This document shows positions 17,695 to 28,600 of a stretch of DNA of 64,000 nucleotides, in pieces. The notes below the pieces were generated by a model. That model was not told the DNA's origin, did no database searches, and worked only from the letters and a program-made list of their open reading frames with translations. Position 1 is the first letter of the stretch, and each line of letters opens with the position of its first letter. Source of the stretch: 2-12-FULL-35-15 sp036386835 (GTDB lineage Bacteria > Bacteroidota > Bacteroidia > 2-12-FULL-35-15). Both the position numbers and the translations under genes were made by a program. The stretch covers positions 62,001 through 126,000 of the forward strand of contig DASVUX010000011.1 of assembly GCA_036386835.1 (NCBI GenBank), read 5' to 3'.

Positions 17695-18108
17695 ATGGTA
17701 CTTGCAGAAAATCAAAAAATCCGCATTTCTTCTAAAGCCGAAAACATAATCCTTGTTGAACGCATGATTGAAGATGTATGCGATGTTTTTAACATTAGCG
17801 AAGATTATTACGGTAACATCCTTGTGTCTCTTACAGAAGCTGTAAACAACGCGATCTATCACGGCAACAAAGCCAATCCCAATAAAAGCATTGATATTTC
17901 ATTTAAGTCGCACCCTGACAGGGTTTCCTTCAGTGTGAAAGATGAAGGCCCTGGATTTAATTTCAACGCCCTGCCTGACCCTACTAACCCGGAAAATATT
18001 GAAAAGCCGAACGGCCGGGGAGTTTTCCTTATGCGTAACCTTGCTGATAATGTCACCTTTGAGGATAACGGCAGCAAAGTGGTGCTGGATTTCAGGGTGC
18101 TTGATTAG
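17695..18108 (+). CDS. RsbW-like serine/threonine kinase-type ATP-binding protein
   Basis: A 137-aa GHKL ATPase of the HATPase_c_2 (anti-sigma factor kinase) type. The N box is TEAVNNAIYHGNK (E48, N52), the G1 box DEGPGFNF (D83, G85, G87), and the G2 box GRGVFLMRNLAD (G108-G110). Proteins like RsbW/SpoIIAB phosphorylate anti-anti-sigma proteins on serine and bind sigma factors. It could act opposite to the SpoIIE-type phosphatase encoded at 6679, but no STAS-domain substrate is in the window. It lies 4 bases after the DUF4175 gene and is followed by a strong terminator. ATP binding is secure; the signalling role is inferred. Confidence 0.85.
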   Translation: MVLAENQKIRISSKAENIILVERMIEDVCDVFNISEDYYGNILVSLTEAVNNAIYHGNKANPNKSIDISFKSHPDRVSFSVKDEGPGFNFNALPDPTNPENIEKPNGRGVFLMRNLADNVTFEDNGSKVVLDFRVLD

Positions 18109-18130
18109 ACACTATTTATTTAAAAGATAA

Positions 18131-18154
18131 AACCTCCTGAGAATTCAGGAGGTT
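18131..18154. terminator. Bidirectional intrinsic terminator
   Basis: The stem AACCTCCTGA pairs perfectly with TCAGGAGGTT around a GAAT loop. T6 follows on the plus strand and an A-rich run precedes it, so it can end both the RsbW-like gene and the convergent LRR gene. Confidence 0.88.
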
Positions 18155-18165
18155 TTTTATGTACT

Positions 18166-20433
18166 TCACTGCAGTATTATCTTTCCCTGCTGAACTTCGT
18201 TGAGTTCATTAATGATCTTATAAATATACAGGCCTTTTTCTTTTCCTGTCAGATCCACTAGTCGTCTGTCTTCTTTAGATACGGAAGAATGTACTAGCCT
18301 ACCACTTATATCATATATCTCTACCGTTGAACTTTCACCAATCTCAAAGCTGAACACGCCTGTCCCGGGATTCGGATAAACTTTTACTACCGGTGGAGTC
18401 TTATGATAATTTTCAAGAGATGTTGGTAAAACATATTCATTGATGCTAATATTTGTTACAACAGCAGTGTTATAATCAAAATATATAGAGGCGCGATTTG
18501 GTATTATTGTGCCTGCTGGTAATCCCTGCTTTGGCTTTATCCTATACTGAATAAAACCTTTTGATCCTTCAGGATCACTTGCGCTATCAGGAACCATAAT
18601 ATTATTAAAGCTGACAATCAGTTCTTCCCCAGGGACCCACGACAGTGTTGACGACCTGAATGAAACAACATTCTCATGGCTATAATTGATCACCTGGAAA
18701 GTTTCCACCACAAGATTGGTATCCAGTATATCCTTTAATACAACCCGTTGGGCTGGTGCAGTCCCTGAATTCTGAAAATGGATTGTATAGGTAAAATAAT
18801 CATCATAACCCGGGCGTACTTTTTCGGGATAGGTTTCTATCATATTTGGATCTAAAGAGTTTCGTACACTATAGCAGAAGTGATAGATGTTGTTACCGGG
18901 ATTATTATCCCCGTTCAAAGGAGTAACATTAATACTGACACATATCGAATCACCGGATTGAGCCAATGTATCAGTTTTAAACATTAATCCGAAAGCTGTT
19001 GAATTATCGATGCTGCCGAAATCAGCTATATTATAAGAAAATGATCCACCGGCTACAATTGGCATCATAGCTCCGCTTGCCGCCCCTTGATAAGTGACGG
19101 GCCCTGAAACACTGATCTGCACCTGGCCACCTGTTCCCGCAGAACAGTTCAAATTAAACCAATGGCTCATGTCACCCGCTAAAATCCTTAACATATGTAT
19201 CATTCCCGGAAAAACCATTCCGGAAGGAAGCACCGACTGAACACCAATATCAAAACCGGGCTTGCATTTGAGATCGAAATTCACATTTGAGAGAGCCGGA
19301 TTAATTGCTGTTATGTTTATGGTTGAATCCTGTGCCGGTGATACACATTGAAAAGTATATGGCATTCCGACCATATCAAGCTCAATATGATATACTCCTG
19401 TATCATTGGAAGCAAACGTATAGAATGAATTGTATCTGGAATATGTCTGATTCCTAAGAGTTCCTGTTCCATCATACCGCATAAGGTGAATATTCCTAAG
19501 AGCAGAATCATTATTTTCTCTCAGACAATTGGTGTTCACATCTTCATAGGTATAACCGGAAATTGCACTCGCAATATCGCAATTGCCAGGATTAGAGATT
19601 GAATCTTGTTCACAAAGAGGATATATATAAAGATATGGCTCCATTATATTTAAATAATTTGGCAAACAGGTGAAAGGATTGCCGGAAATTGAGAAGCCTG
19701 TCATACCTAGTGGAATACCTGCATCGATGGAGGAAGGAAATGATGGGAAACAAGAAATTTGATTGCTGTCACAATACAAAATAACGAGGTTGTTTGGAAA
19801 AGACGAAATAGAAGTCAGATTATTATTACTACATGATAAATATTGAAGAGAAGATGGTAACAAAGGAAGTACTGTAAGTTGGTTATAAGAACACCCTAAT
19901 GACGACAAATTGGGCGGCAATGGAGGAAGAGAGGTTAACTGATTGTTGTCAACATATAACTCTACACTTGCAGCAGGTAACGGAGGTAGGCTACTTAGGA
20001 AATTATTGCCACAAGATAATTGTAGCAAGCTATTCGGCAATGCAGGCAATGAGGTCAGTGTATTATTATCACAAGAAAGATATTTTAACGTACCCGGAAG
20101 GTCTGGCAAGGTTGACAGTTGATTCCACTGACACATTAAAGTGTCCAGAGATCGAGGTAATGCCGGTATCGTATTCACCCCCCCTGAAACCCACAGGAAG
20201 GTAAGGCTATCAAAATACTCAATACCGCTAATATTGAAAATTGTTCCGCTAGAAATTATTAGTTGAGTTTCATTGGTTATAGCCAAGCAGGTTGTATCCA
20301 TCTGGTTCCCGTTCAGACATCCGGGATAATTGTTCTGAAGGAAAGTCACAAAACCAGGATCCGGTATCGTAACATAGTTTTGCGCACTTGCACTGAAACT
20401 TAGGAACAGATTTAGGGCTATTAAATATCTCAT
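18166..20433 (-). CDS. Secreted leucine-rich-repeat protein (20-residue LPX type) with T9SS sorting domain
   Basis: A 755-aa surface protein. The ATG at 20433 (MRYLIALNLFLSFSASAQ) is chosen since the longer frame starts at a TTG lying inside the -7 box TATCTTTG. After the signal peptide, about eight leucine-rich repeats run from about residue 90 to 250 with a strict 20-residue period, such as LPDLPGTLKYLSCDNNTLTS. This is the short bacterial LPX class also known from IpaH and YopM. A middle region (about 290-520) has beta-rich features. Residues about 530-670 resemble the conserved DUF11/DUF7619-like domain common in T9SS cargo (DPNMIETYPEK, SIYFDYNTAV). The last 75 residues (VKVYPNPGTG...) are a type A sorting domain. 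Likely role is surface binding; the partner is unknown. Confidence 0.85.
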   Translation of the reverse strand: MRYLIALNLFLSFSASAQNYVTIPDPGFVTFLQNNYPGCLNGNQMDTTCLAITNETQLIISSGTIFNISGIEYFDSLTFLWVSGGVNTIPALPRSLDTLMCQWNQLSTLPDLPGTLKYLSCDNNTLTSLPALPNSLLQLSCGNNFLSSLPPLPAASVELYVDNNQLTSLPPLPPNLSSLGCSYNQLTVLPLLPSSLQYLSCSNNNLTSISSFPNNLVILYCDSNQISCFPSFPSSIDAGIPLGMTGFSISGNPFTCLPNYLNIMEPYLYIYPLCEQDSISNPGNCDIASAISGYTYEDVNTNCLRENNDSALRNIHLMRYDGTGTLRNQTYSRYNSFYTFASNDTGVYHIELDMVGMPYTFQCVSPAQDSTINITAINPALSNVNFDLKCKPGFDIGVQSVLPSGMVFPGMIHMLRILAGDMSHWFNLNCSAGTGGQVQISVSGPVTYQGAASGAMMPIVAGGSFSYNIADFGSIDNSTAFGLMFKTDTLAQSGDSICVSINVTPLNGDNNPGNNIYHFCYSVRNSLDPNMIETYPEKVRPGYDDYFTYTIHFQNSGTAPAQRVVLKDILDTNLVVETFQVINYSHENVVSFRSSTLSWVPGEELIVSFNNIMVPDSASDPEGSKGFIQYRIKPKQGLPAGTIIPNRASIYFDYNTAVVTNISINEYVLPTSLENYHKTPPVVKVYPNPGTGVFSFEIGESSTVEIYDISGRLVHSSVSKEDRRLVDLTGKEKGLYIYKIINELNEVQQGKIILQ

Positions 20434-20445
20434 TGCAGGTTTTCT

Positions 20446-20453
20446 CAAAGATA
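20446..20453 (-). promoter_or_regulatory. Putative -7 box (TATCTTTG) for the LRR gene
   Basis: TATCTTTG on the minus strand lies 12 bases upstream of the ATG at 20433. It overlaps the alternative TTG start codon at 20448 and so supports the shorter gene. No clear -33 TTG is present. Confidence 0.45.
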
Positions 20454-20602
20454 CTTATATCCATGTGCCATTAAAAACATAATATTCCAATTGTATACAT
20501 GTCAAAGGCAATCTATACTGACTAATAAATCCTATTCCATATCTTTAGGTATAAATATTTAGAAAGAATTGAGGCAATATCTGATAAACATAAAACTTAT
20601 CC

Positions 20603-22390
20603 ATGGCTCTACTTTACTCAAAATCCCTTAAACTCTCCGCTTTAATAGTTAGTCTTTTGATCTATTCAATGAATGTCTGTAGCCAGACCATACCTGCTTC
20701 GCGGACTGTTGACTGGAGCCTCGCAGGATTAAGGGATAGTGTAAATGACCCTTCACTTTTTATAAATGCCACATCTTTCGGAGCACAAGGTGATGGTGTA
20801 ACAGTTAATAATCTCCCTTTACAGAATGCTTTTATCGCTGCAGGAGGCAACCCTGCAGTCATTTATTTTCCTGCCGGAACTTATCTCTTCAACTCATCTG
20901 TGAGCGTACCTTCAGGTATCATCATCCGCGGGGATTCTTCGGGCACCACAGAGATGAAATTTGATCTTTCCGGAACCAATTCCAACCTGTTTAATGTCAA
21001 CGGCACGTCTTCAGCAACTGAATTTCCTCTTCTTGCGGATGCTGTAAAAGATGACACATTCTTCCTTGTGCCTGGCGCTGCCGGTTATACTTCCGGAATG
21101 TTCATTAAACTATTCCAGGATGATGATACACTGGTTACCTCCTCATGGGCATTAAATTCTGTAGCACAGGTGCTGCAGGTCACAGGAATAAACAACGATT
21201 CCGTTTTCCTTTCAAGCCCGTTACGAAGGGATTACTTATTGTCAGAAAACGCACGGGTAAAACAACTCTTCCCTAAAACCAATGTAGGATTCGAGTGCTT
21301 TAAAATAGAACGCCTGGATTCTACCGCAGGACAAACCTCCAATTTTAATTTTGATATTGCTGTTAACTGCTGGATCAAAGGGGTGGAAAGCTACCGGACG
21401 AATTTTGCTCACGTTGCTGTATCAACATCCAGTAACCTTCTCATCACAGGCAATTACTTTCATCACTCTTTCGGGTATGGCGGTGGCGGCCGTGCATATG
21501 GTGCCCTGCTTCAGTTTTCAACAGGTGAAGTACTGGTTGAAAACAATATATTCAGGAACCTCAGGCATTCAATGATCCTCCAGGCAGGAGCAAATGGAAA
21601 TGTGTTCGCGTATAATTATTCTCTTGATGCATACTGGAACGAAGGGAGCTTACCGGTGAACAGTGCGGGGGATATGGTCCTTCACGGCAACTTTGTTTTT
21701 GCCAATCTCTTTGAAGGCAATATCGGTCAGAATATAGTTATTGATAACTCACACGGCATCAATGGACCGTTTAATACATTTTTCCGCAACCGTGCAGTGA
21801 GGTACGGGCTGATCATGAATAACAACCCGGCTTCCAATGATCAGAATTTTGCCGGGAACGAGATAACCAACACAGGCCCTTTCATGGGAAATTATGTATT
21901 ATATGGCACAGGACATTACCAGTATGGTAATATGATCAAAGGGGTTCTGACTCCTGCAGGGACGAACGGCCCTTTGCAGGATTCTTATTACACTATATCC
22001 AAACCCTGGTTCTTCGGCGCAACGCCATGGCCTTCTATCGGCCCGCCTCAGCCTTATAACACAGGAACGATCCCTGCAGCGGTTAACTACAACTCCGGTA
22101 ATTATACAATATGTAATGATATTCAAACGGGGATATTCAATAGTGTTGTAACTACTGTGAACGTTAGTATTTATCCGAACCCTGCAAGGAGCTCTTTTAC
22201 GTTAAAAGCGGAAGGATTTGATCCTGCCGGCCTTCATATAAAGATCTTCGATTCCTTTGGCCGCCTTGTATATGAGCTCAGAAATCACCAGGCAGAAATG
22301 CTTATAGATTTAAATTCAGCGAAAGGTGTTTATATGATCGTGGTGACTGATGGAAAGAATCTTTGGCAGCAGAAGCTGATACTGAATTGA
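20603..22390 (+). CDS. Secreted pectate-lyase-superfamily beta-helix protein with T9SS sorting domain
   Basis: A 595-aa protein with a signal peptide (cleavage near VCSQ). Residues about 48-120 carry the Pectate_lyase_3 start: INATSFGAQGDGVTVNN and AVIYFPAGTYLFNSSVSVPS, typical of right-handed beta-helix polysaccharide lyases and hydrolases. The middle contains repeated Asn-rich turns such as ENNIFRNLRH and GNFVFANLFEGN, fitting stacked coils. The last 75 residues (VSIYPNPARSSF...) are a type A T9SS sorting domain. It is probably a secreted carbohydrate-active enzyme or binding protein, but the catalytic residues and substrate cannot be fixed from sequence. It is divergent from the LRR gene. 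Confidence 0.83.
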   Translation: MALLYSKSLKLSALIVSLLIYSMNVCSQTIPASRTVDWSLAGLRDSVNDPSLFINATSFGAQGDGVTVNNLPLQNAFIAAGGNPAVIYFPAGTYLFNSSVSVPSGIIIRGDSSGTTEMKFDLSGTNSNLFNVNGTSSATEFPLLADAVKDDTFFLVPGAAGYTSGMFIKLFQDDDTLVTSSWALNSVAQVLQVTGINNDSVFLSSPLRRDYLLSENARVKQLFPKTNVGFECFKIERLDSTAGQTSNFNFDIAVNCWIKGVESYRTNFAHVAVSTSSNLLITGNYFHHSFGYGGGGRAYGALLQFSTGEVLVENNIFRNLRHSMILQAGANGNVFAYNYSLDAYWNEGSLPVNSAGDMVLHGNFVFANLFEGNIGQNIVIDNSHGINGPFNTFFRNRAVRYGLIMNNNPASNDQNFAGNEITNTGPFMGNYVLYGTGHYQYGNMIKGVLTPAGTNGPLQDSYYTISKPWFFGATPWPSIGPPQPYNTGTIPAAVNYNSGNYTICNDIQTGIFNSVVTTVNVSIYPNPARSSFTLKAEGFDPAGLHIKIFDSFGRLVYELRNHQAEMLIDLNSAKGVYMIVVTDGKNLWQQKLILN

Positions 22391-22541
22391 TCAGATCACA
22401 TTATATTCCGGGACCCGTCCTGTCTGCATAGAAATATAATAAACCTAATAAATGTGCCTCTAAATTTCCTAACTCCTTTATCTTCAGTAAGATTTTCGGA
22501 TTCCTGTCATAAAAAACGCCTGTCATCACCCTGAATTTCTG

Positions 22542-22549
22542 TAAGTTTG
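22542..22549 (+). promoter_or_regulatory. Putative -7 box (TAAGTTTG) for the giant adhesin
   Basis: TAAGTTTG fits TAnnTTTG, with CTG 19 bases upstream in place of the TTG -33 core. The ATG of the adhesin follows 70 bases later. The rest of the 22391-22618 gap holds nothing I can name. Confidence 0.4.
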
Positions 22550-22618
22550 ATTTGATTTAGAACGCACTGCAAGGAGCTGGATTATTGCTCTGCCGGTGCT
22601 GCCCTGGTCATACTAATC

Positions 22619-25600
22619 ATGTTTAAAAATTACTTAATCTTTTTCATATTCCTGCTTGCCTCACCAGCCCTTGTTGCCCAAGGATGTACAGTGGACATTA
22701 GCCCATCGGGAACTAGCATATGCGCTGGAGGCAGCATTACTCTTACCGCATCGGGCGGAACTGCCTATAACTGGAATCCCGGGGGGGCAGGTACCAGCAC
22801 TATTACTGTATCTCCTGTAACTACCACTACCTATACTGTTAACGGTAACTGCCCCGGTCCTAACGCCATTGATACGATTACCATTTTTGTAAGACCGCTT
22901 CCTGTTGCTACCTTCACAGCACCTGCATCCGTTTGTGCAGGGTCACCTGTCTTATTCAGCAATACTTCTTCCGGAACAGGGTTATCCTATTCATGGAATT
23001 TCGGTGACCCAGCGTCAGGTGCTGCGAATACATCAACCTCTGCCAACCCGTCCCATACTTTTTCATCGGCTGTTGGAGGAGCAACACAAAATTTCAATGT
23101 GACCCTCACAGTAACCAATAATTTTGGCTGCCCGCAAACTGTCACCAACACTATAACTGTCAGACAACGTCCGGACGCAAGCCTTGCCGACTACCTGAGT
23201 TCAGGTGCATTCACCAATTGCGGCAGCGGTAATTTCGATCTTGAAGTGACTAACACCTCTATTACAGAAGCGACCAACAGCAGCTATACAATTTCATGGG
23301 GTGATGGTTCTTCCAACTTTGTTTCCTCATCGTGGATGCAAAACGATATTGCTAACCATACTTACGCATCACTTGGTTACTTCTCGCTAACTCTTAATGT
23401 TACCGGAACAAACGGTTGCGCTTCCACATCGACATATTCCGTATACAACGGTTCCAATCCGGCGGTAGGGCTTGGGAATCCGGGCGGTACCGTTAACCTG
23501 TGCCTGCCGACCTCTCTTACATTCCCAATAACGGGAACAGCAGGCAACGCTCCGGGCACCACTTATCTCATTACAACCAATACGGGTGCTCCTTCCGTAA
23601 CCTATACCCATCCGCCACCTGCAAGCTATACACACACTTTCACAACCTCCTCGTGTGGAGCTGCAGGGGGGAACACCGCCAATTCATTTTATGTACGGAT
23701 TAAAGCGATCAACCCATGCGGGTTTTCCGAATCTACGATTGAGCCTATTACCACAAGTGTGAAGCCTTCAGCAAATGTTTCAATCTCACCTGATACGGTT
23801 AGTTGTGTGAATACACCATTTGTCTTTACAAATACATCTATTGTCGGAATCTCAGTAGATAACAGCGGAACGTGTGATTCACGGAACAAGCCTCAATGGC
23901 TAATCTCTCCTTCTATCGGCTGGGGGCCGCCAACCGGGACAAACAACATGCTTGGCTCCGCCTCAAACCAGCTCGGAAGAAACCCGCCTTTACTGGCTAA
24001 TCCCGGCAGCTATGGTTCTCCGACACTCACCGTGCCTTTTACGTTGCCCGGCACCTATACAATTTCCATGATCGTTGGGAACACCTGCGGAAATGACACG
24101 CTTTCAAGAACGGTTTGCGTTGAAGTTCCGCCTAATCCTTCATTTACGGTTTCACCTGCTACAGGATGCTCTCCATTGGTTGTTAACATCACTAACAATT
24201 CTACACTTACCAACCAGTGCCGCCCCGCACAACGCTTATGGACAGTGACGAAAAACATCTCTACCTGCCCGGCTGATTCCGCAAATGATTATGCTTTCAT
24301 TTCAGGTACCAACAACACATCCTTGAACCCGGTGTTCCGATTTAATAACCAGGGAAGCTACACGATCACACTTGCGCTGACAAACAAATGCGGAACCTTT
24401 ACTTATACACAGGTGGTCACGGTAAAACGTAAACCTGTAGTTACGATTAACCCGGTTGCAGGCAACTGCGGGACTGTAACTGTGACCCCAACAGCAAATG
24501 CGAGCAACTGTGCGGACAATCCATTGACTTACTTATGGACATTCGGAGGGGGAACTCCTTCAACATCGACACTTGCCAACCCGGGAAGTGTAACATTCAG
24601 TTCGGTTGGATCCCACACGATCTCAGTTGCTGTAACCAATGAATGCGGAACAACATCCGTTGCTACAACTTTTAATATTACACAACCGCCAATTGCAAAT
24701 GCAGGAACAGATGTTCCGATTTGTACAGGACAGCCGGCAACGTTGTCGGGTTCAGCAACATTAGGAGCAGCCGGTTATACATACAGTTGGACTTCTCCGG
24801 CAGGACTGGTTTCTTCGTTGCAAAATCCTGTTGTTACTCCTTTCTCAACAACAACCTATACATTAACAGTAACGGATGCCACCGGATGCAGCAGCACTGA
24901 CATGGTGACCGTTACTGTTAATCCGCTTCCTACAATAAGTGTTAACTCCCCTTCAATTTGCGCAGGTCAAACTGTTGCATTGAACGCTGGCGGTGCAACA
25001 AATTACTTGTGGAGCACCGGTTCAACAAGTGGGGGGATCAGTGTAAGCCCGGGAATAACGACAAGCTATACGGTGACCGGCACTGACGCTTCAACGGGCT
25101 GTTCACAAAGCGCTGTAGCCACAGTAACTGTTAATTCACTGCCGGCTGTAAGCGCAGGAAGCGATATCACATTATGCAATCAACCCATTGCCCATACCCT
25201 TACAGAATATAGTCCGGCTGGCGGAACATGGAGCGGAGCGGGCGTTACAGCCGCGGGAATATTCACTCCGCCTGCCGTGGGATCTTTCCCATTAACATAT
25301 TCTTATACGAATCCTTCGACAGGCTGCAGCAATACTTCCGGGATAACCATCACTGTAGTCGCTCCCGTCACTGCGAATGCAGGAACAGGAAACACATATT
25401 GCATGAACCCAGGAATTGTTACACTTGCTGGCTTCAGCCCTTCGGGCGGAACATGGTCAGGAACGGCAGTTTCAGGAAATACCTTTAATCCATCCGCTGC
25501 CGGACCCGGAACATTTATTTTAACATATTCAGTGGGCGCAGGCACTTGTATCAATTCCGATACGATCCATGTTATGGTTACTCCATTGCCAAATGTTACG

Positions 25601-28600
25601 GTAAACTCAGCAACAATATGTGCAGGTGAATCTGCAACACTTACAGCAGCAGGTGCTACATCCTACTCCTGGAACACAGGTGCTTCGGCTAGCACAATTA
25701 CAGTTACCCCTGCAGTTACAACAAGCTATACCGTTACCGGAAATTCGGCTGCAAGCGGCTGCTCCCAGTCTGCCACAGCAACCGTAACTGTAAACCCGCT
25801 GCCTGTTGTTATTGCCGGAAGCGACATCACTTTATGTAATCAGCCGATCCCATATACACTCAGCGGTTATAGTCCCGGTGGCGGAACATGGTCTGGTCAG
25901 GGTGTTACAGCCGGAGGTGTATTCACTCCAACCATGACAGGAACATTCACTTTAACATACGCATTTACAAACTCATCAACAGGCTGTTTCAATAGCGACA
26001 GTATCATTATAGATGTGATTGTCCCGGCAATTGCTGATGCAGGAACAGGATCTGTTTATTGTCTCAATTCAGGTATCACTGCACTTACCGGATTCACTCC
26101 GGCAACCGGAACATGGTCTGGACCAGGTGTTGTTGGAACTTCTTTCAACCCGGCTTCCGCAGGTGCAGGATCTTTTATACTTACATACTCAGTAGGCGCA
26201 GGTACCTGCCTGAATACCGATACCATCCAGGTCACCGTAAATCCATTGCCGGCTGTCACTGTGAACTCCACAACCATTTGCGCGGGGCAGGCTGCAGTGT
26301 TAACTGCAAACGGGGCCGACAGCTATACCTGGGATACGGGATCAAACATGAATCCGCTGTCTGTATCCCCCGCTGCAACCACCACTTTTACAGTTACCGG
26401 AACAGCATCTGCAACCGGTTGCCAGAACACAGCAGCAGCAACAGTAACTGTTAACCTGCTTCCGGCAATTACAGCAGGAAGCGATGTGACGCTATGTAAT
26501 CAACCAATACCCTACACACTTACCGGGTACTCTCCCGCAGGCGGAATATGGTCGGGGACAGGTGTTACAGCCGGAGGTGTATTCACTCCATCGGCCGTTG
26601 GCGTATTTACACTTAGTTATACTTCAGTAAATGTATCCACAGGTTGCAGTAATTCAGACAGCATTATTGTAACTGTTGTAGCTCCTGCAATTGCCAATGC
26701 AGGTTCGGGAAATGTATATTGCCTCAATTCAGGGGTAACAGCTCTTACAGGTTATTCCCCTGCAGGGGGAATATGGACGGGCGCAGGGATTACAGGCAAC
26801 ACGTTTGATCCGGCAGCAGCAGGAGTCGGGAATTTTGTATTGAGTTATTCCATTGGAAGCGGTACATGCTTAAATACTGATACTATTCAGGTCATCGTCA
26901 ATCCACTGCCAAATGTAACAGCCAGCTCGAGCTCAGTTTGTGCAGGGCAAACAGCTACGCTGACTGCAAATGGTGCTACTGCATATTCCTGGAGCAATGG
27001 ATCAACGGGCAATCCGGTAATGGTTACGCCTTCTGCAACCACAACCTACACTGTTACAGGAACCTTATCAGCAACAGGATGTTCTGCATCGGCAACTTCA
27101 ACCGTTACTGTTAACCCTTTACCGGTTGTTTCAGCAGGCAGCAGCATAACATTGTGCGACCAACCCATAAGCCATACGTTAACAGGTTATACGCCTCCGG
27201 GTGGAACATGGACAGGCACAGGTGTTACAGCAGGAGGAGTATTTACGCCCGCAGGGACAGGAGTATTTACGTTAACCTATACATTCATTAATAATATCAA
27301 TGGCTGCAGTAACTCAGACACCATGTCTGTATTTGTAATTACTCCTGTAGTCGCAGATGCGGGGCCTGATGAAGCCGTTTGCCTCAATAGCGGGCTGCTC
27401 ACCTTAACCGGGTACGTTCCGGCAGCAGGCAGCTGGAGCGGAACAGGAGTAACATCATCCGGAGTTTTCGATCCTGCACTTGCCGGAGTGGGCTCACATA
27501 TACTGACCATCTCTTATGGAGCGGGAACGTGCTTCACACAGGATACAAAAACAGTTATAGTCAAACCACTCCCTGCTGTTAATGCGGGGCCCGGGCTGAC
27601 AGTATGTACATCAACACCTGCGTTTAACTTAACAGGAAATAGTCCGGCCGGAGGAACATGGGTGGGAACGGGTATCAGCAATCCACTGACCGGAAGTTTT
27701 GATCCCGGCAGTTCAGGTGCTGGAACATTCACACTTACATATATTTATACGGATCCGGTTACAAGCTGTACTGACAGCAGCACAAGAACGATTACTGTCG
27801 GGGCATTACCTGTCGTGGCATTCAGTCACGTACCCATCGGATGCGTGAATGCCCCGGTAGTATTTTCGAATACAAGTACGGGGGCTGCAAGCTATTTATG
27901 GGATTTCGGTGATGGCACAAGCTCAGCCGGAACAGCACCATCACATATTTACACTGCCGCAGGCACATACACTGTTAAGCTGATAGCGTTTTCCAGCCTT
28001 GGCTGCTCAGACTCCCTGTCAGGTTCCATACAGATCATTACAGCGCCTGCTTCTGACTTTGATATTACACCACCTGTTGGCTGCGCACCACTGAATGTTT
28101 CTTTCACCAACAACAGCACAGGATCTTTTCTGTCCACCAGCTGGAACCTCGGTAACGGGACAACATCATCCCTGGTTAACGCACCGGCACAGATCTACAC
28201 ACAAGGAATATATGATACTGTTTATTACATTACTTTAACGAACACCAATCTTTGCGGAACAGACATCAAAACGGATTCAGTGCTTGTAAGGCCAATACCG
28301 GTTGGTTTCGGAACGAATGTAACTTCGGGATGCTCACCGTTATTGATCTCCTTTAATAATACTTCGACAGGAAATGCTTCAACTTATACCTGGAGCTTTG
28401 GCGATGGTACCGCGAACTCATCAGATGTAAACCCTCCTCCGCACGTGTTTTACACCGGCACTTCCGATACCACCTATTATATCACACTGATCGGAAGCAA
28501 CATGTGTGGCAGTGACACTATCAGTAAACCAATCCTTGTTCATCCGAATACAGTAACTTCTTTCTTTACTACTAACCCAATATCCGGCTGTGGCCCTTTA

